Source: an uncultured Burkholderiales bacterium
GTDB lineage: Bacteria > Pseudomonadota > Gammaproteobacteria > Burkholderiales > Burkholderiaceae_C
Direction: 5' to 3'
NCBI GenBank assembly: GCA_937871935.1
Contig: CALMQI010000300.1
Coordinates: 1-52,411 of the forward strand
Length of the DNA stretch: 52,411 bases
Notes under the pieces: model-generated
Databases searched by the model: none
The model's input: the letters and a program-made list of their open reading frames with translations, nothing else
What the model was told of the DNA's origin: nothing
Shown here: positions 1-8,201 of the stretch, in pieces
How the letters are laid out: each line of letters opens with the position of its first letter
Position numbering within the stretch: position 1 is the stretch's first letter
Translations under genes and position numbers: made by a program

Positions 1-25
1 GAGGGGTTGCCTCGCCGAGCGCGTC

Positions 26-952
26 CTAGCGCTCTGAGAAGGTCGTTGGAAAGAACGCCTGCCGCACGGCCTGGATCACCGCCTGCCGGGCCTCGGGGCC
101 GTGGAACAAGTGGACCATGCCGGCGTTTTCCCGATAGGTCACCGGTACGCCGGCCGCTCGCAGGCGCTCGGCGTAGGCGTGCCCCTCGTCGCGCAGCGGA
201 TCGAACTCGCAGGTCATGACGAAGGCGGCGGGGAGGCCGCTCAGGTCGGGCGCCAGGAGCGGCGACGCATAAGGGTGTAAGCCGTCGTCCAGCTTCTTCA
301 GGTAGCAGCCCCAGCACCACTCCATGCTGCTGCGGTCGAAGCCGTAACCCTGACCGTTGTCGCGGTATGACGCGGTCGAGAAGTCGTGGTGGGTTACCGG
401 AGTGTTCAGCACCTGGAGAAGGACCTGCGGTCCACCGCGATCGCGGGCCATGAGCGCCGCCACCGCCGCCAGGTTGCCCCCCGAGCTGGTGCCGCCGACC
501 GCCAGACGAGCCGGATCGCCGTCCAGTCGCTCGGCATTCTGCGCCACCCATGCGAGCGCGGCGTAGGCGTCTTCCGGCGCGGCGGGGAACTGGTGCTCGG
601 GGGCGTGCCGATAGTCGACCGACACCACCACGCAGCCGGCTTGACTCGCCAGCGTGCGGCACTCCCCGACTTGTGTGTCGAGGTCGCCCAGCACCCAGCC
701 ACCGCCGTGGAAGAAGACGTAGAGCGGGAACGGTCCCTCGCCGAAGGGCGTGAAGACGCGCAGCGGGATGTCGCCGAGTGGGCCGGGTGCCAGCAGGTCT
801 TCGGTGCGCGCCACTGGATCGCCGGGCGGCGCGGCTCGCATCAGCCGGTTGTACTGCGCCCGCGCCGCGTCGACCGAGAGGGTCTCGGGCGGCGCGAGGG
901 ACTTGATGAAGGAGTTGTCGAGAAAGGCGCGGGCGGAGGGGTGGAGCGGCAA
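26..952 (-). CDS. alpha/beta hydrolase (HSL-family esterase/lipase)
   Basis: Cytoplasmic carboxylester hydrolase of the hormone-sensitive-lipase family, 308 aa. Visible family features: oxyanion-hole motif HGGGW at residues 82-86, nucleophile elbow GTSSGG with Ser156, Asp251 in DPLRDEG, and His281 in the C-terminal AGMVH motif, giving a complete catalytic triad. The start is a TTG directly after the in-frame stop of a 46-codon leader ORF. The family's N-terminal pattern (HPSARAFLD) begins right there, so little can be missing. No Shine-Dalgarno precedes the TTG, which suggests translational coupling to the leader. The natural ester substrate cannot be read from sequence. Confidence 0.9.
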   Translation of the reverse strand: MPLHPSARAFLDNSFIKSLAPPETLSVDAARAQYNRLMRAAPPGDPVARTEDLLAPGPLGDIPLRVFTPFGEGPFPLYVFFHGGGWVLGDLDTQVGECRTLASQAGCVVVSVDYRHAPEHQFPAAPEDAYAALAWVAQNAERLDGDPARLAVGGTSSGGNLAAVAALMARDRGGPQVLLQVLNTPVTHHDFSTASYRDNGQGYGFDRSSMEWCWGCYLKKLDDGLHPYASPLLAPDLSGLPAAFVMTCEFDPLRDEGHAYAERLRAAGVPVTYRENAGMVHLFHGPEARQAVIQAVRQAFFPTTFSER

Positions 953-955
953 GGC

Positions 956-1096
956 TCAGTCCAGATCGAAAGGCCGCTTCGGCGGCCCCTCGCCGGGCTC
1001 TTCCTCGGCGCGCTTCAGGGCCTCGCGGAACTTCTCTTCCATCAGGCGCTCGCGATCGGCGAAGGCCGAGGCCTCGCCTACCAGGATTTCCCTCAT
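956..1096 (-). CDS. 46-aa leader ORF upstream of the esterase
   Basis: ATG-initiated ORF encoding a very charged helical peptide (starts MREILVGEAS, then many Glu, Lys and Arg). It has a good Shine-Dalgarno (GGGAG, 9 nt before ATG) whereas the downstream esterase has none. Its TGA stop is in the same frame as the esterase, separated from the esterase TTG by one codon. The peptide matches no family I recognise. It could be a real small protein or a coupling leader; third-position GC bias supports translation. Confidence 0.5.
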   Translation of the reverse strand: MREILVGEASAFADRERLMEEKFREALKRAEEEPGEGPPKRPFDLD

Positions 1097-1144
1097 TGCG
1101 CGTCACTCCCGCCGGCGCGACCGGCCCTTTATCGATTGATCATT

Positions 1145-1158
1145 CAAACGTCAGTTTG
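1145..1158. promoter_or_regulatory. inverted repeat, candidate TetR-type operator
   Basis: CAAAC-GTCA-GTTTG is a perfect 5+5 palindrome with a 4-nt centre. It lies about 50 bp upstream of the leader-ORF start, in a locally AT-rich stretch where the promoter of the esterase transcript is expected. The 4-nt spaced AAAC/GTTT arms resemble operators of PsrA/FadR-like TetR regulators of lipid genes, which would suit an esterase. No regulator gene is adjacent; the assignment is inference. Confidence 0.35.
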
Positions 1159-1389
1159 CCGCGCGCGAGGCCGGGGGGCAAGCCTACCTCGCGCATGGGC
1201 GGCCAACCGTCGGTGCAGCGCTGCCGGCTCGGGACCTGGAGAGGTGGCGCGCGGGCCGGCGAGGCGGGTGCTTCATACTCTGATCGCGACGTTGTCCACG
1301 ATTTCGCGATCTTGTAGATAACCCGTTCGACTGGCAGAGACGCCAAGCGCCCACACCAGGCACACCTCTGCCGTGGTAACCTTAGGACC

Positions 1390-1593
1390 TCACGCCGCCG
1401 CGCGGCCGTAGAACGCGGCCAGGGAATCCGAGGCCCACAGATAGCGGCCGTCGGCGGCATCCTTGATGCCGGCCATCACACCGGGTTGCACAGCCAGCGC
1501 CCGCAGCGTCTGCCCGAGAACAGCGAGCAGTCCCGCGTCGGTGTCAGGCGATGATGCGAGCGGTGCGTTGTTGATCTCGGCAGCAGCGGCCAT
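1390..1593 (-). pseudogene. remnant of a PAS-domain (LuxR-like) regulator
   Basis: A 67-aa reading frame whose second half (GVMAGIKDAADGRYLWASD, then SLAAFYGR) looks like the opening strand and helix of a PAS sensor domain found in PAS-LuxR regulators. The frame stops just after this motif, and none of the three minus-strand frames downstream continues a PAS fold or reaches an HTH. I read it as the 5' stub of a deleted gene. It could instead be a small independent PAS-like protein. The flanking stretches (1097-1389 and 1594-1852) hold no other gene that I can support. Confidence 0.4.
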
Positions 1594-1852
1594 GTTGCTC
1601 GACCCGTCGTGGCAAAGCGGACGACACGGGGCATGATAGCGACCTGCTCCTCAATCGTCTCCTTCTTGCGGCGCAGCATGCGTCATACCACCCCCCTCGA
1701 ATGCATACCCCGCCGGGCCGCGCCGGTCAGGCGCCGCCGCCGACCTGGAGATGGGCCCCTTCCCGAGTTCGGCCAGCTGACATCGCGCCGCAGGCTCGCC
1801 TGCTGTGCAAGGCGGCCATGGCGTTGAGCCGGCCGACCCGCAACGCGACGCC

Positions 1853-3106
1853 GTGCTGACGAACGGCACCGCCGTGGCCGCGAACTTCGACGCGGTGGTG
1901 CTCGGCGCGGGAGCGGCCGGGCTGCTGTGCGCCGCCCTCGCAGGTCAGCGGGGCCTGCGTGTGCTGCTGATCGACCATGCCCCCAAGCTGGCCGAGAAGA
2001 TCCGCATCTCCGGCGGCGGCCGCTGCAACTTCACCAATCGCGCGGTCGGGCCGGAAAACTTCCTGTCGGAGAACCCGGACTTCTGCCGCTCCGCGCTCGC
2101 CCGCTACACGCCGGCGGACTTCCTGGCGCTGCTGCTTCGCCATCACATCGGCTGGCACGAGAAACACAGGGGCCAGTTGTTCTGCGACGACGGCAGCGGC
2201 CGCATCATCGACATGCTGCAGGCCGAGTGCGCCGCCGGGGGAGTCACGCCATGGCAGCCCTGTGTCGTGACAACGGTGCGCCACGACGGCGGCAAGTTCG
2301 TGCTGGAGACCGACCGCGGGGGCGTGCAAGCACGCGCGCTGGTGGTGGCCACCGGCGGCTTGTCGATACCCGCGCTAGGCGCCACCGACTTTGGCCACCG
2401 GTTGGCGCGCCAGTTCGGCCACCGCGTGGTCGAGCCGCGGCCGGCCCTGGTGCCCTTGGTCTTCGACGCGGCCACCTGGCAGGGCTTGGCCGCCTTGGCA
2501 GGCGTAGCGCTCGAGGTCGTGATCGAAACGGGCACCGGCCGTCGACGTATCCGTTTCCTGGAGGACCTGCTCTTCACCCACCGCGGCCTCAGCGGCCCGG
2601 CGGTGTTGCAGATCTCCACCTACTGGCGACCCGGCGCAGCGATCCGGATCGATCTCACCGGCGGCCACGACCTCGCCGCGTCGCTGCTGGCCGCCAAGCA
2701 GGCCGGCTCGCGCCGCCAACTGGTCACCGAACTGGCCACGCATCTGCCGCAGCGGCTGGCCACGACCTGGCTGGCGACAGGCGGCGTCGATGGCACCGCG
2801 CCGCTGAGCCAGTGCCGCGATCGAGATCTCCACGCACTGGCGCAGCGTCTGCGGGCGTGGACTGTCACCCCCTCGGGCACCGAGGGCTGGCGCAAGGCCG
2901 AAGTCACCGCCGGCGGCGTGGATACGCGCGACCTGCACTCGCAGTCGCTGGCGAGCCGGCATTGCCAGGGTCTGTACTTCATCGGTGAGGTGGTCGACGT
3001 GACCGGCTGGCTCGGCGGGTACAACTTCCAGTGGGCCTGGGCCAGCGCGGCGGCCTGTGCCACGGCGTTGGCCGCCGGCCCTGGAAGCGGCAGCGAAACA
3101 CGCTAG
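1853..3106 (+). CDS. BaiN/HI0933-family FAD-dependent oxidoreductase
   Basis: Flavoprotein of the aminoacetone oxidase/BaiN (HI0933) family, about 417 aa. It has an N-terminal Rossmann dinucleotide motif GAGAAG just after the start and the family signature KIRISGGGRCNFTN a short way in. The C-terminal signature GEVVDVTGWLGGYNFQWAW closes the FAD site. Physiological substrates for this family are poorly defined. The start is uncertain: GTG 1853 leaves a normal short N-terminus, while GTG 1805 and GTG 1874 are in-frame alternatives, none with a clear Shine-Dalgarno. It is followed by the rpsU promoter. Confidence 0.9.
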   Translation: MLTNGTAVAANFDAVVLGAGAAGLLCAALAGQRGLRVLLIDHAPKLAEKIRISGGGRCNFTNRAVGPENFLSENPDFCRSALARYTPADFLALLLRHHIGWHEKHRGQLFCDDGSGRIIDMLQAECAAGGVTPWQPCVVTTVRHDGGKFVLETDRGGVQARALVVATGGLSIPALGATDFGHRLARQFGHRVVEPRPALVPLVFDAATWQGLAALAGVALEVVIETGTGRRRIRFLEDLLFTHRGLSGPAVLQISTYWRPGAAIRIDLTGGHDLAASLLAAKQAGSRRQLVTELATHLPQRLATTWLATGGVDGTAPLSQCRDRDLHALAQRLRAWTVTPSGTEGWRKAEVTAGGVDTRDLHSQSLASRHCQGLYFIGEVVDVTGWLGGYNFQWAWASAAACATALAAGPGSGSETR

Positions 3107-3109
3107 AAT
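3081..3109 (+). promoter_or_regulatory. candidate rpsU promoter
   Basis: TAGAAT at 3104-3109 is a good sigma70 -10 box overlapping the end of the flavoprotein gene. The best -35 with 17-bp spacing (CTGGAA, 3081-3086) is weak. Transcription would start about 60 nt upstream of the rpsU ATG. Confidence 0.45.
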
Positions 3110-3175
3110 AGCGGTCTTTGTCCGCGCTCGGACTTCATTTCTTCGAGAGCCTCCCGCAGAGGATCCACGCCCTAC

Positions 3176-3388
3176 ATGACCACGATTCGCGTCAAGGAAA
3201 ACGAACCGTTCGATGTCGCACTGCGCCGCTTCAAGCGCACCATCGAGAAGCTCGGCCTGCTCACCGAACTGCGCGCCCGCGAGTTCTACGAGAAGCCCAC
3301 CGCCGAACGCAAGCGCAAGAAGGCCGCGGCTGTGAAGCGCCACTTCAAGCGCGTGCGCAGCATGCAACTGCCCAAGAAGCTGTTCTGA
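3176..3388 (+). CDS. rpsU: 30S ribosomal protein S21
   Basis: Complete 70-aa bS21, the expected length, with the canonical start [13 protein letters not shown], the basic stretch [16 protein letters not shown] and an ending of MQLPKKLF. It binds the 30S platform next to the anti-Shine-Dalgarno of 16S rRNA and helps initiation. It is followed by a strong intrinsic terminator and then yqeY. The dnaG and rpoD genes that often follow rpsU are absent here. Confidence 0.98.
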   Translation: MTTIRVKENEPFDVALRRFKRTIEKLGLLTELRAREFYEKPTAERKRKKAAAVKRHFKRVRSMQLPKKLF

Positions 3389-3412
3389 CGCTCGGGGCCT
3401 GCAGGTCCCGAC

Positions 3413-3443
3413 AAGCCCGCACGGCGCGCCGCTGCGGGCTTTT
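3413..3443 (+). terminator. intrinsic terminator after rpsU
   Basis: Perfect 9-bp stem AAGCCCGCA (3413-3421) / TGCGGGCTT (3433-3441) with an 11-nt loop and a short T run (3440-3443). It separates rpsU from yqeY, which has its own AGGAG site. Confidence 0.85.
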
Positions 3444-3473
3444 GCATTCTCAGACGTCCACGAGGAGTCGCCG

Positions 3474-3920
3474 ATGAGCCTGAAGGACCGAATCACCGAA
3501 GACATGAAGGACGCGATGCGCGCCCGTCAGGCCGATCGTCTGTCCACCATCCGCATGCTGCTGGCGGCCTGCAAACAGCGCGAAGTCGACGAGCGCATCA
3601 CGCTGGATGACGTCGCGGTGATCGGCATCGTCGACAAGCTGATCAAGCAGCGCAAGGACTCCATCGCCGCGTTCGCGCAGGCCGGGCGCACCGATCTGGT
3701 CGACAAGGAAACCGCCGAGATCGCCGTGCTGCAGGCTTACCTGCCGCAGCGGCTCGACGCCGCGCAGATCACCGCCGAAGTGGCGCGCCTCGTCGCCGAA
3801 GTCGGCGCCAAGGGCCCGGGCGACATGGGCAAGGTGATGGCGGCGGCCAAGGCGCAGCTGGCCGGCAAGGCCGACATGGCCCAGGTGTCGTCGGCTGTCA
3901 AGGCGGCACTGGCTGGTTAA
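3474..3920 (+). CDS. yqeY: GatB/YqeY domain-containing protein
   Basis: 148-aa YqeY-family protein related to the tRNA-binding tail of the GatB subunit of Glu/Asp-tRNA amidotransferase. Features: N-terminal helical half (MSLKDRITEDMKDAMRARQ, RLSTIRMLLAA), central LIKQRKDSIAAF and LQAYLPQ motifs, and C-terminal KGPGDMGKVM followed by a UBA-like helix region. The length is normal. ATG follows a GAGGAG Shine-Dalgarno. A free-standing role in tRNA-linked metabolism is presumed; the exact function is unknown in the family. Confidence 0.93.
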   Translation: MSLKDRITEDMKDAMRARQADRLSTIRMLLAACKQREVDERITLDDVAVIGIVDKLIKQRKDSIAAFAQAGRTDLVDKETAEIAVLQAYLPQRLDAAQITAEVARLVAEVGAKGPGDMGKVMAAAKAQLAGKADMAQVSSAVKAALAG

Positions 3921-3930
3921 GCTTGCGCCC

Positions 3931-4281
3931 ATGAGTGATCTGCTGCCCTTCCGCGCCGTAGCACCGGATGTGTGCGTCGCGCCGCAACTGCAGCCCTCGG
4001 CCATGGCCGAGGCCGCACGCGCGGGATTTCGCAGCGTGATCAACAATCGGCCCGACTTCGAGGAAGGTCCGCTCCAGCCCACCAACGCGAGCATCGAAGC
4101 CGCGGCGCGCGACGCGGGTCTGGAGTACCGCTTTCTGCCGGTGCAGGGCACCTACCAATCACCCGAAGAGATCGCCGCCTTTGCGCGCCTGCTCGCCGAG
4201 CTGCCGCGGCCGATCCTGGCGTTCTGCCGTTCGGGCGCGCGCTCGACGCGCCTCGTCATGTACGCAGCCAACCTGCCCTAG
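3931..4281 (+). CDS. TIGR01244-family sulfur transferase / DUF442 phosphatase-like protein
   Basis: 116-aa protein of the family often fused to or found beside beta-lactamase-like (Blh) hydrolases. It shows the family's FRSVINNRPDFEE motif at 33-45 and a PTP/rhodanese-like P-loop CRSGARS at 99-105, with Cys99 the nucleophile and Arg104 binding the oxyanion. It could act on persulfide or phosphate; the literature places family members in sulfide response and phosphatase activity. Here it stands alone, 10 nt after yqeY, with no strong Shine-Dalgarno. Confidence 0.85.
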   Translation: MSDLLPFRAVAPDVCVAPQLQPSAMAEAARAGFRSVINNRPDFEEGPLQPTNASIEAAARDAGLEYRFLPVQGTYQSPEEIAAFARLLAELPRPILAFCRSGARSTRLVMYAANLP

Positions 4282-4378
4282 CCTTCGCACGCGACAGGCG
4301 CTTCGCGCGCCCGTCTGGTCCGACGCGGCGCCTCTGACACAGGGGTACACCCCGTGCGCCAGCGCCTGCTTGCCTTTC

Positions 4379-4384
4379 TAGAAT
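4379..4384 (+). promoter_or_regulatory. candidate -10 box upstream of dctQ
   Basis: TAGAAT lies 36 nt before the dctQ start. The matching -35 is poor. Just upstream, GGGGT-AC-ACCCC (4342-4353) is a small perfect inverted repeat that could be an operator. Both assignments are tentative. Confidence 0.3.
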
Positions 4385-4420
4385 CGGGCAGTCCCGGGTG
4401 CGAGCCTGGAGGAGAAATTG

Positions 4421-5038
4421 ATGAACGGATTGCTCAAGTTGTCGCGCGGGATCGACGCGATCAACTTCTGGCTCGGCAAGCTGGTCATGTGGCTGGTGCT
4501 CGGGGCGGTGCTCATCAGCGCCGGCAACGCCATCGTGCGCAAGGCCTTCAACATCGGCTCGAACGCGTTTCTCGAGATCCAGTGGTACCTGTTCGCCGGC
4601 GTGTTCATGCTCGGCGTGGGCTACGTGATGCTGAAGAACGCGCATGTGCGCATCGACTTCATCTCCAACAAGCTGTCCAAGCGCACGAACGCCATCATCG
4701 ACGCGATCGGCATCGTGATCTTCACGATCCCGCTGTCGATCATCATGATCGACCTCGGCTGGCCGCTCTTCGAGCGCGCGTGGACGAGTGGCGAGATGAG
4801 CCAGAACGCCGGCGGCCTGATCCGCTGGCCGGTGCTGGCGCTCGTGCCGCTGGGCTTCCTGATCCTTCTCGCGCAGGCGGTGTCGGAATTGATCAAGCGC
4901 GTCGCCTATCTCAGCGGCCACCGCGCCGAGCCATTCAGCGTGGAGCACGATAAGTCCGCCGAGGAACTGCTCGCCGAAGAACTGGCCGCCGAAGCGGCAC
5001 GTCACGAGCAGCAGCTCGCCGCCGGAAAGGCCCGCTGA
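4421..5038 (+). CDS. dctQ: TRAP transporter small permease subunit (DctQ)
   Basis: 205-aa integral membrane protein with four hydrophobic helices (about residues 20-42, 50-70, 90-115 and 130-160), the usual size of DctQ. It pairs with DctM in a tripartite ATP-independent periplasmic transporter driven by Na+ or H+ gradients. ATG 4421 is chosen over the adjacent TTG because GGAGGAG at 4408-4414 is ideally spaced for it. The C-terminus is a charged cytoplasmic tail rich in Glu and Ala. One nucleotide separates it from dctM. Confidence 0.93.
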   Translation: MNGLLKLSRGIDAINFWLGKLVMWLVLGAVLISAGNAIVRKAFNIGSNAFLEIQWYLFAGVFMLGVGYVMLKNAHVRIDFISNKLSKRTNAIIDAIGIVIFTIPLSIIMIDLGWPLFERAWTSGEMSQNAGGLIRWPVLALVPLGFLILLAQAVSELIKRVAYLSGHRAEPFSVEHDKSAEELLAEELAAEAARHEQQLAAGKAR

Positions 5039-5039
5039 C

Positions 5040-6875
5040 ATGACTGCCTTCATTGCCCAGAACTTCGTGCCGCTGCTGTTCGTGGGGCTGCTGTTCTTCC
5101 TGCTCACCGGCATCCCGGTGGCCTTCGGCCTGGCGGCCACCGGTTTGCTGTTTGGCTATATCGGCATGTCGGTAGACCTGTTCCAGCCCACGCTGTTCCA
5201 GGCCCTGCCGCAGCGGGTGTTCAACATCATGAGCAACGACACGCTGCTCGCGATCCCGTTCTTCACCTTCATGGGCATCATCCTCGAGCGATCCGGCATG
5301 GCCGAAGACCTGCTCGAGACGGTGGGCCAGGTCTTCGGCCCGCTGCGCGGTGGCTTGGCGGTGGCAGTGATCCTGGTCGGCGCGCTGCTCGCGGCCACCA
5401 CCGGTGTGGTGGCGGCCGCCGTGATCTCGATGGGGCTGATCTCGCTGCCGATCATGCTGCGCTACGGCTACAACCGCACGATCGCCACCGGCACCATCAC
5501 CGCCAGCGGCACGCTGGCGCAGGCGATCCCGCCCTCGCTGGTGCTGATCGTGCTGGCCGACCAGATGGGGCGCTCGGTGGGCGACATGTACGCCGGCGCG
5601 CTGCTGCCGGGGCTGCTGCTGGTGGGCCTGTACCTGTTGTTTGTCGCCGCCGTGGCCATCCTGCGCCCGGCCTGGGTGCCGGCATTGCCGGCCGAGGCGC
5701 GCATCTACCGCGAAGCCAATGGCGCGAGCGGCCACCGATCCCTGCTGGTGCTGCTGGCCGTCTGCGCAATCGCGGGTCTGGCCTGGGCGCGGATGCACCA
5801 CGATGTCATGAAAGCCTGGCTCGGCCGGCCGGGCAATTCGCCCGGTGACGAGGTGGTGATCCTGTCGATGACGGTCGCCTCGCTGCTGGCGCTGGCACTG
5901 GCGCTGGTGAACCGGGTCTCGCGCATGGGGTTGCTGTCCAAGCTCGCCGAGCAGGTGACGTTCGTGCTGATCCCGCCGCTGGTGCTGATCTTCCTGGTGC
6001 TGGGCACGATCTTCCTCGGCGTGGCCACGCCCACCGAGGGCGGCGCGATGGGCGCCCTCGGCGCCTTGATCATGGCGTTCGGGCGCCGCCGCCTCAACCT
6101 GAAGCTGATGGTGCAGGCGCTCGACAACACCGCCAAGCTTTCGACCTTCGTGCTGTTCATCCTGATCGGCTCCACCGTCTTCAGCTTCACGTTCAACGCC
6201 GCCGACGGCCACATCTGGGTCGAGCACCTGTTCGCCGACATGCCCGGCGGTGCGCTCGGATTCCTGATCGTCGTGAACATCCTGGTGTTCATCCTCGGCT
6301 GCTTCATCGACTTCTTCGAGATCGCGTTCATCGTGATCCCGATGCTGATGCCGGTGGCCGAGAAGATCCTGCCCAGCCTGTTCTCGCCGGGCACGCCGAT
6401 CGACCCGATCATCATCTGGTTCGGCGTGATCATCGCGATGAATCTGCAGACTTCGTTCCTGACGCCGCCTTTCGGCTTCGCGCTCTTCTACCTGCGCAGC
6501 GTGGCCGCCAAGAGCGACTACAAGGACCGCATCACCGGCGCCAACATCCCGGCCGTCACGACGCCGCAGATCTACAAGGGCTCGATCGCGTTCATCGTGC
6601 TGCAGGTCATCATGGTGGGCCTCATCATCGCGTTCCCGGGTCTAGTGACCGGTGGCATCGACGAAGGCGTGAAGATCGACGCCGACAAGGCGCTGCAGGA
6701 GATGACGATGCCCTCCAAGGCTGCGCCCGAGACGCCCACCCTGCCCGGCGCCGCGCCCGGCACCGCACCCGCGACGAACGACCCACTGGCGCCGCCCAAG
6801 AAGGACGACGGCGACGACAAGATGAAGGGCCTGATGGACGCGATCAAGAGCGACGGCGCGGCGAAGAAGCCCTAG
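5040..6875 (+). CDS. dctM: TRAP transporter large permease subunit (DctM)
   Basis: 611-aa polytopic membrane protein, the substrate-translocating subunit. Family motifs: NDTLLAIPFFTFMG near residue 63, the GALLAATTGVVAAAV stretch, ASGTLAQAIPPS, and FLGVATPTEGGAMGA in the second half. It is longer than many DctM proteins because of a Pro/Ala-rich, then acidic and Lys-rich C-terminal tail of about 60 residues (from TMPSKAAPET). The cognate binding protein is encoded convergently just downstream and is of the 2-oxoacid type. Confidence 0.95.
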   Translation: MTAFIAQNFVPLLFVGLLFFLLTGIPVAFGLAATGLLFGYIGMSVDLFQPTLFQALPQRVFNIMSNDTLLAIPFFTFMGIILERSGMAEDLLETVGQVFGPLRGGLAVAVILVGALLAATTGVVAAAVISMGLISLPIMLRYGYNRTIATGTITASGTLAQAIPPSLVLIVLADQMGRSVGDMYAGALLPGLLLVGLYLLFVAAVAILRPAWVPALPAEARIYREANGASGHRSLLVLLAVCAIAGLAWARMHHDVMKAWLGRPGNSPGDEVVILSMTVASLLALALALVNRVSRMGLLSKLAEQVTFVLIPPLVLIFLVLGTIFLGVATPTEGGAMGALGALIMAFGRRRLNLKLMVQALDNTAKLSTFVLFILIGSTVFSFTFNAADGHIWVEHLFADMPGGALGFLIVVNILVFILGCFIDFFEIAFIVIPMLMPVAEKILPSLFSPGTPIDPIIIWFGVIIAMNLQTSFLTPPFGFALFYLRSVAAKSDYKDRITGANIPAVTTPQIYKGSIAFIVLQVIMVGLIIAFPGLVTGGIDEGVKIDADKALQEMTMPSKAAPETPTLPGAAPGTAPATNDPLAPPKKDDGDDKMKGLMDAIKSDGAAKKP

Positions 6876-6928
6876 CGGGACGACGCCAAGGGCTTCACGC
6901 GGCGCACACCTGAGCAGCTGCAAACGGA

Positions 6929-6954
6929 AAGGGCCTCGCACTCGCGAGGCCCTT
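6929..6954. terminator. bidirectional terminator between dctM and dctP
   Basis: Perfect 11-bp stem AAGGGCCTCGC (6929-6939) / GCGAGGCCCTT (6944-6954) with a 4-nt loop. It is flanked by short A/T runs on both sides, so it can serve the convergent dctQM and dctP transcripts. Confidence 0.8.
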
Positions 6955-6994
6955 GTACTTGGAGCAACCGGGCCGGCACCGGGCCGGCGGCGCA

Positions 6995-8077
6995 CTACAG
7001 CTTCTGGCGCTGCATGAAATCGTCGAACGTGGCCTCGGTAAAGCGGAACCACAGATTCGAGTCGCGGCGGAAGGCCGAGTAGTCGTCGTAGACCTTCTTC
7101 CACGCCGGATTCGTGGCGCTGATCTCGCTGTACAGCGCCATCGCCTCCTTGAAGGCAGCGTCCATCAGGTCTTTCGGGAACGGGAACAGCTTGGCGCCAG
7201 CGGCCACCAGCTGCTTCAGTGACTGAGCGTTCTTGCCGTCGTACTTGCCCAGCATGTCCATGTGGCAGTACGCGCAGGCCGATTCGATCATCGCCTTGTA
7301 CTCGGCCGACAGGCCTTCGTACGCCTTGGCGTTCACGTGCAGTTCCAGCCCGGGGCCGCCCTCCCACCAACCCGGGTACGCATAGTACGGCGCCACCTTG
7401 TGGAAGCCGAGCTTGAAGTCGTCGTACGGGCCCACCCACTCAGCAGCGTCGATCGTGCCCTTTTCCAACGCTTGGTAGATTTCGCCGCCGGGGATGTTCG
7501 CCGCGATGCCACCGATGCGCTCGTAGACCTTGCCGCTGAAGCCGCCCGTGCGGAACTTCACGCCCTTCACATCGGCCAGCGACTTGATCTCCTTACGCCA
7601 CCAGCCGCCCATCTGAGCGCCGGTGTTGCCCATCGGGAAATTGATGATGTTGTAGGTGCGATAGAACTCGCGCATCAACTTCAGGCCGTTGCCCTCGTAG
7701 TACCAGGCCGCCATCTGGCGCGCGTTGAGGCCGAAGGGAATGGCGCACGCCAGCGCGAACGTCGGATCCTTGCCGAAGTAGTAATACGGCGCGGTATTGG
7801 CCATCTCCACGGTGCCGTCCCTGACGGCGTCGACGGTGCCAAAGGCCGGCACCAGTTCGCCCGGCGCGTGCGTGGTCACGACGAACTTGCCGCCGGACAT
7901 ATCCTTGATCTTGGCGGCAAACACGTCGTTCACGCCGAACAGCGTGTCGAGCGCCTTCGGGAAGCTCGAGGTCAGGCGCCAGCGGATGTTGGCCTGCGCA
8001 TGCACGATCGCCGGCGCAGCGCCAGCCGCCAGCACGCCGGCCAGACCGGCACTGCGAACAAATGAACGACGTTCCAT
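6995..8077 (-). CDS. dctP: TRAP transporter periplasmic binding protein, TakP-like (2-oxoacid)
   Basis: 360-aa DctP-family receptor. The start at ATG 8077 follows AGGAG and gives a twin-arginine-like signal (MERRSFVRSAG, cleavage near AIVHAQ). The mature part is strikingly like Rhodobacter TakP, which binds pyruvate and other 2-oxo acids with Na+: RLTSSFPKALDT, GELVPAFGTVDAV, GKDPTFALACAIPF, NTGAQMGGWWRKEI, LEKGTIDAAEWVGPYDD and YPGWWEGGP are all in the expected order. An upstream in-frame ATG (8128) would add 17 residues before the RR and is unlikely. It is transcribed toward dctQM rather than with it. Confidence 0.93.
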   Translation of the reverse strand: MERRSFVRSAGLAGVLAAGAAPAIVHAQANIRWRLTSSFPKALDTLFGVNDVFAAKIKDMSGGKFVVTTHAPGELVPAFGTVDAVRDGTVEMANTAPYYYFGKDPTFALACAIPFGLNARQMAAWYYEGNGLKLMREFYRTYNIINFPMGNTGAQMGGWWRKEIKSLADVKGVKFRTGGFSGKVYERIGGIAANIPGGEIYQALEKGTIDAAEWVGPYDDFKLGFHKVAPYYAYPGWWEGGPGLELHVNAKAYEGLSAEYKAMIESACAYCHMDMLGKYDGKNAQSLKQLVAAGAKLFPFPKDLMDAAFKEAMALYSEISATNPAWKKVYDDYSAFRRDSNLWFRFTEATFDDFMQRQKL

Positions 8078-8126
8078 AGAGGAGACTCCTGATCGGATGG
8101 GGAACCGCAATCGCGCGGACGCGCGC

Positions 8127-8132
8127 ATTCTA
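8127..8132 (-). promoter_or_regulatory. candidate -10 box upstream of dctP
   Basis: TAGAAT on the minus strand, 49 nt before the dctP start, in the gap between pmbA and dctP. No convincing -35 is seen. The same hexamer precedes rpsU and dctQ. Confidence 0.35.
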
Positions 8133-8201
8133 GAAGTGGCCCCCAGGCACCCGACCGGGGTTTTCCCCCGACAACCTCCACCTCAGTGGATGAGTTGTCG
8201 C

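Noticed and set aside
950..961. In-frame TGA between leader and esterase as a selenocysteine codon
   Set aside because: No Cys homologue position fits, no SECIS-like hairpin is evident after the TGA, and the esterase's family N-terminus begins just after the stop, so two separate products are simpler.
4935..6227. Long minus-strand ORF opposite dctM (430 aa)
   Set aside because: His/Gln/Arg-rich low-complexity shadow of a clear DctM gene; typical of GC-rich antisense frames.
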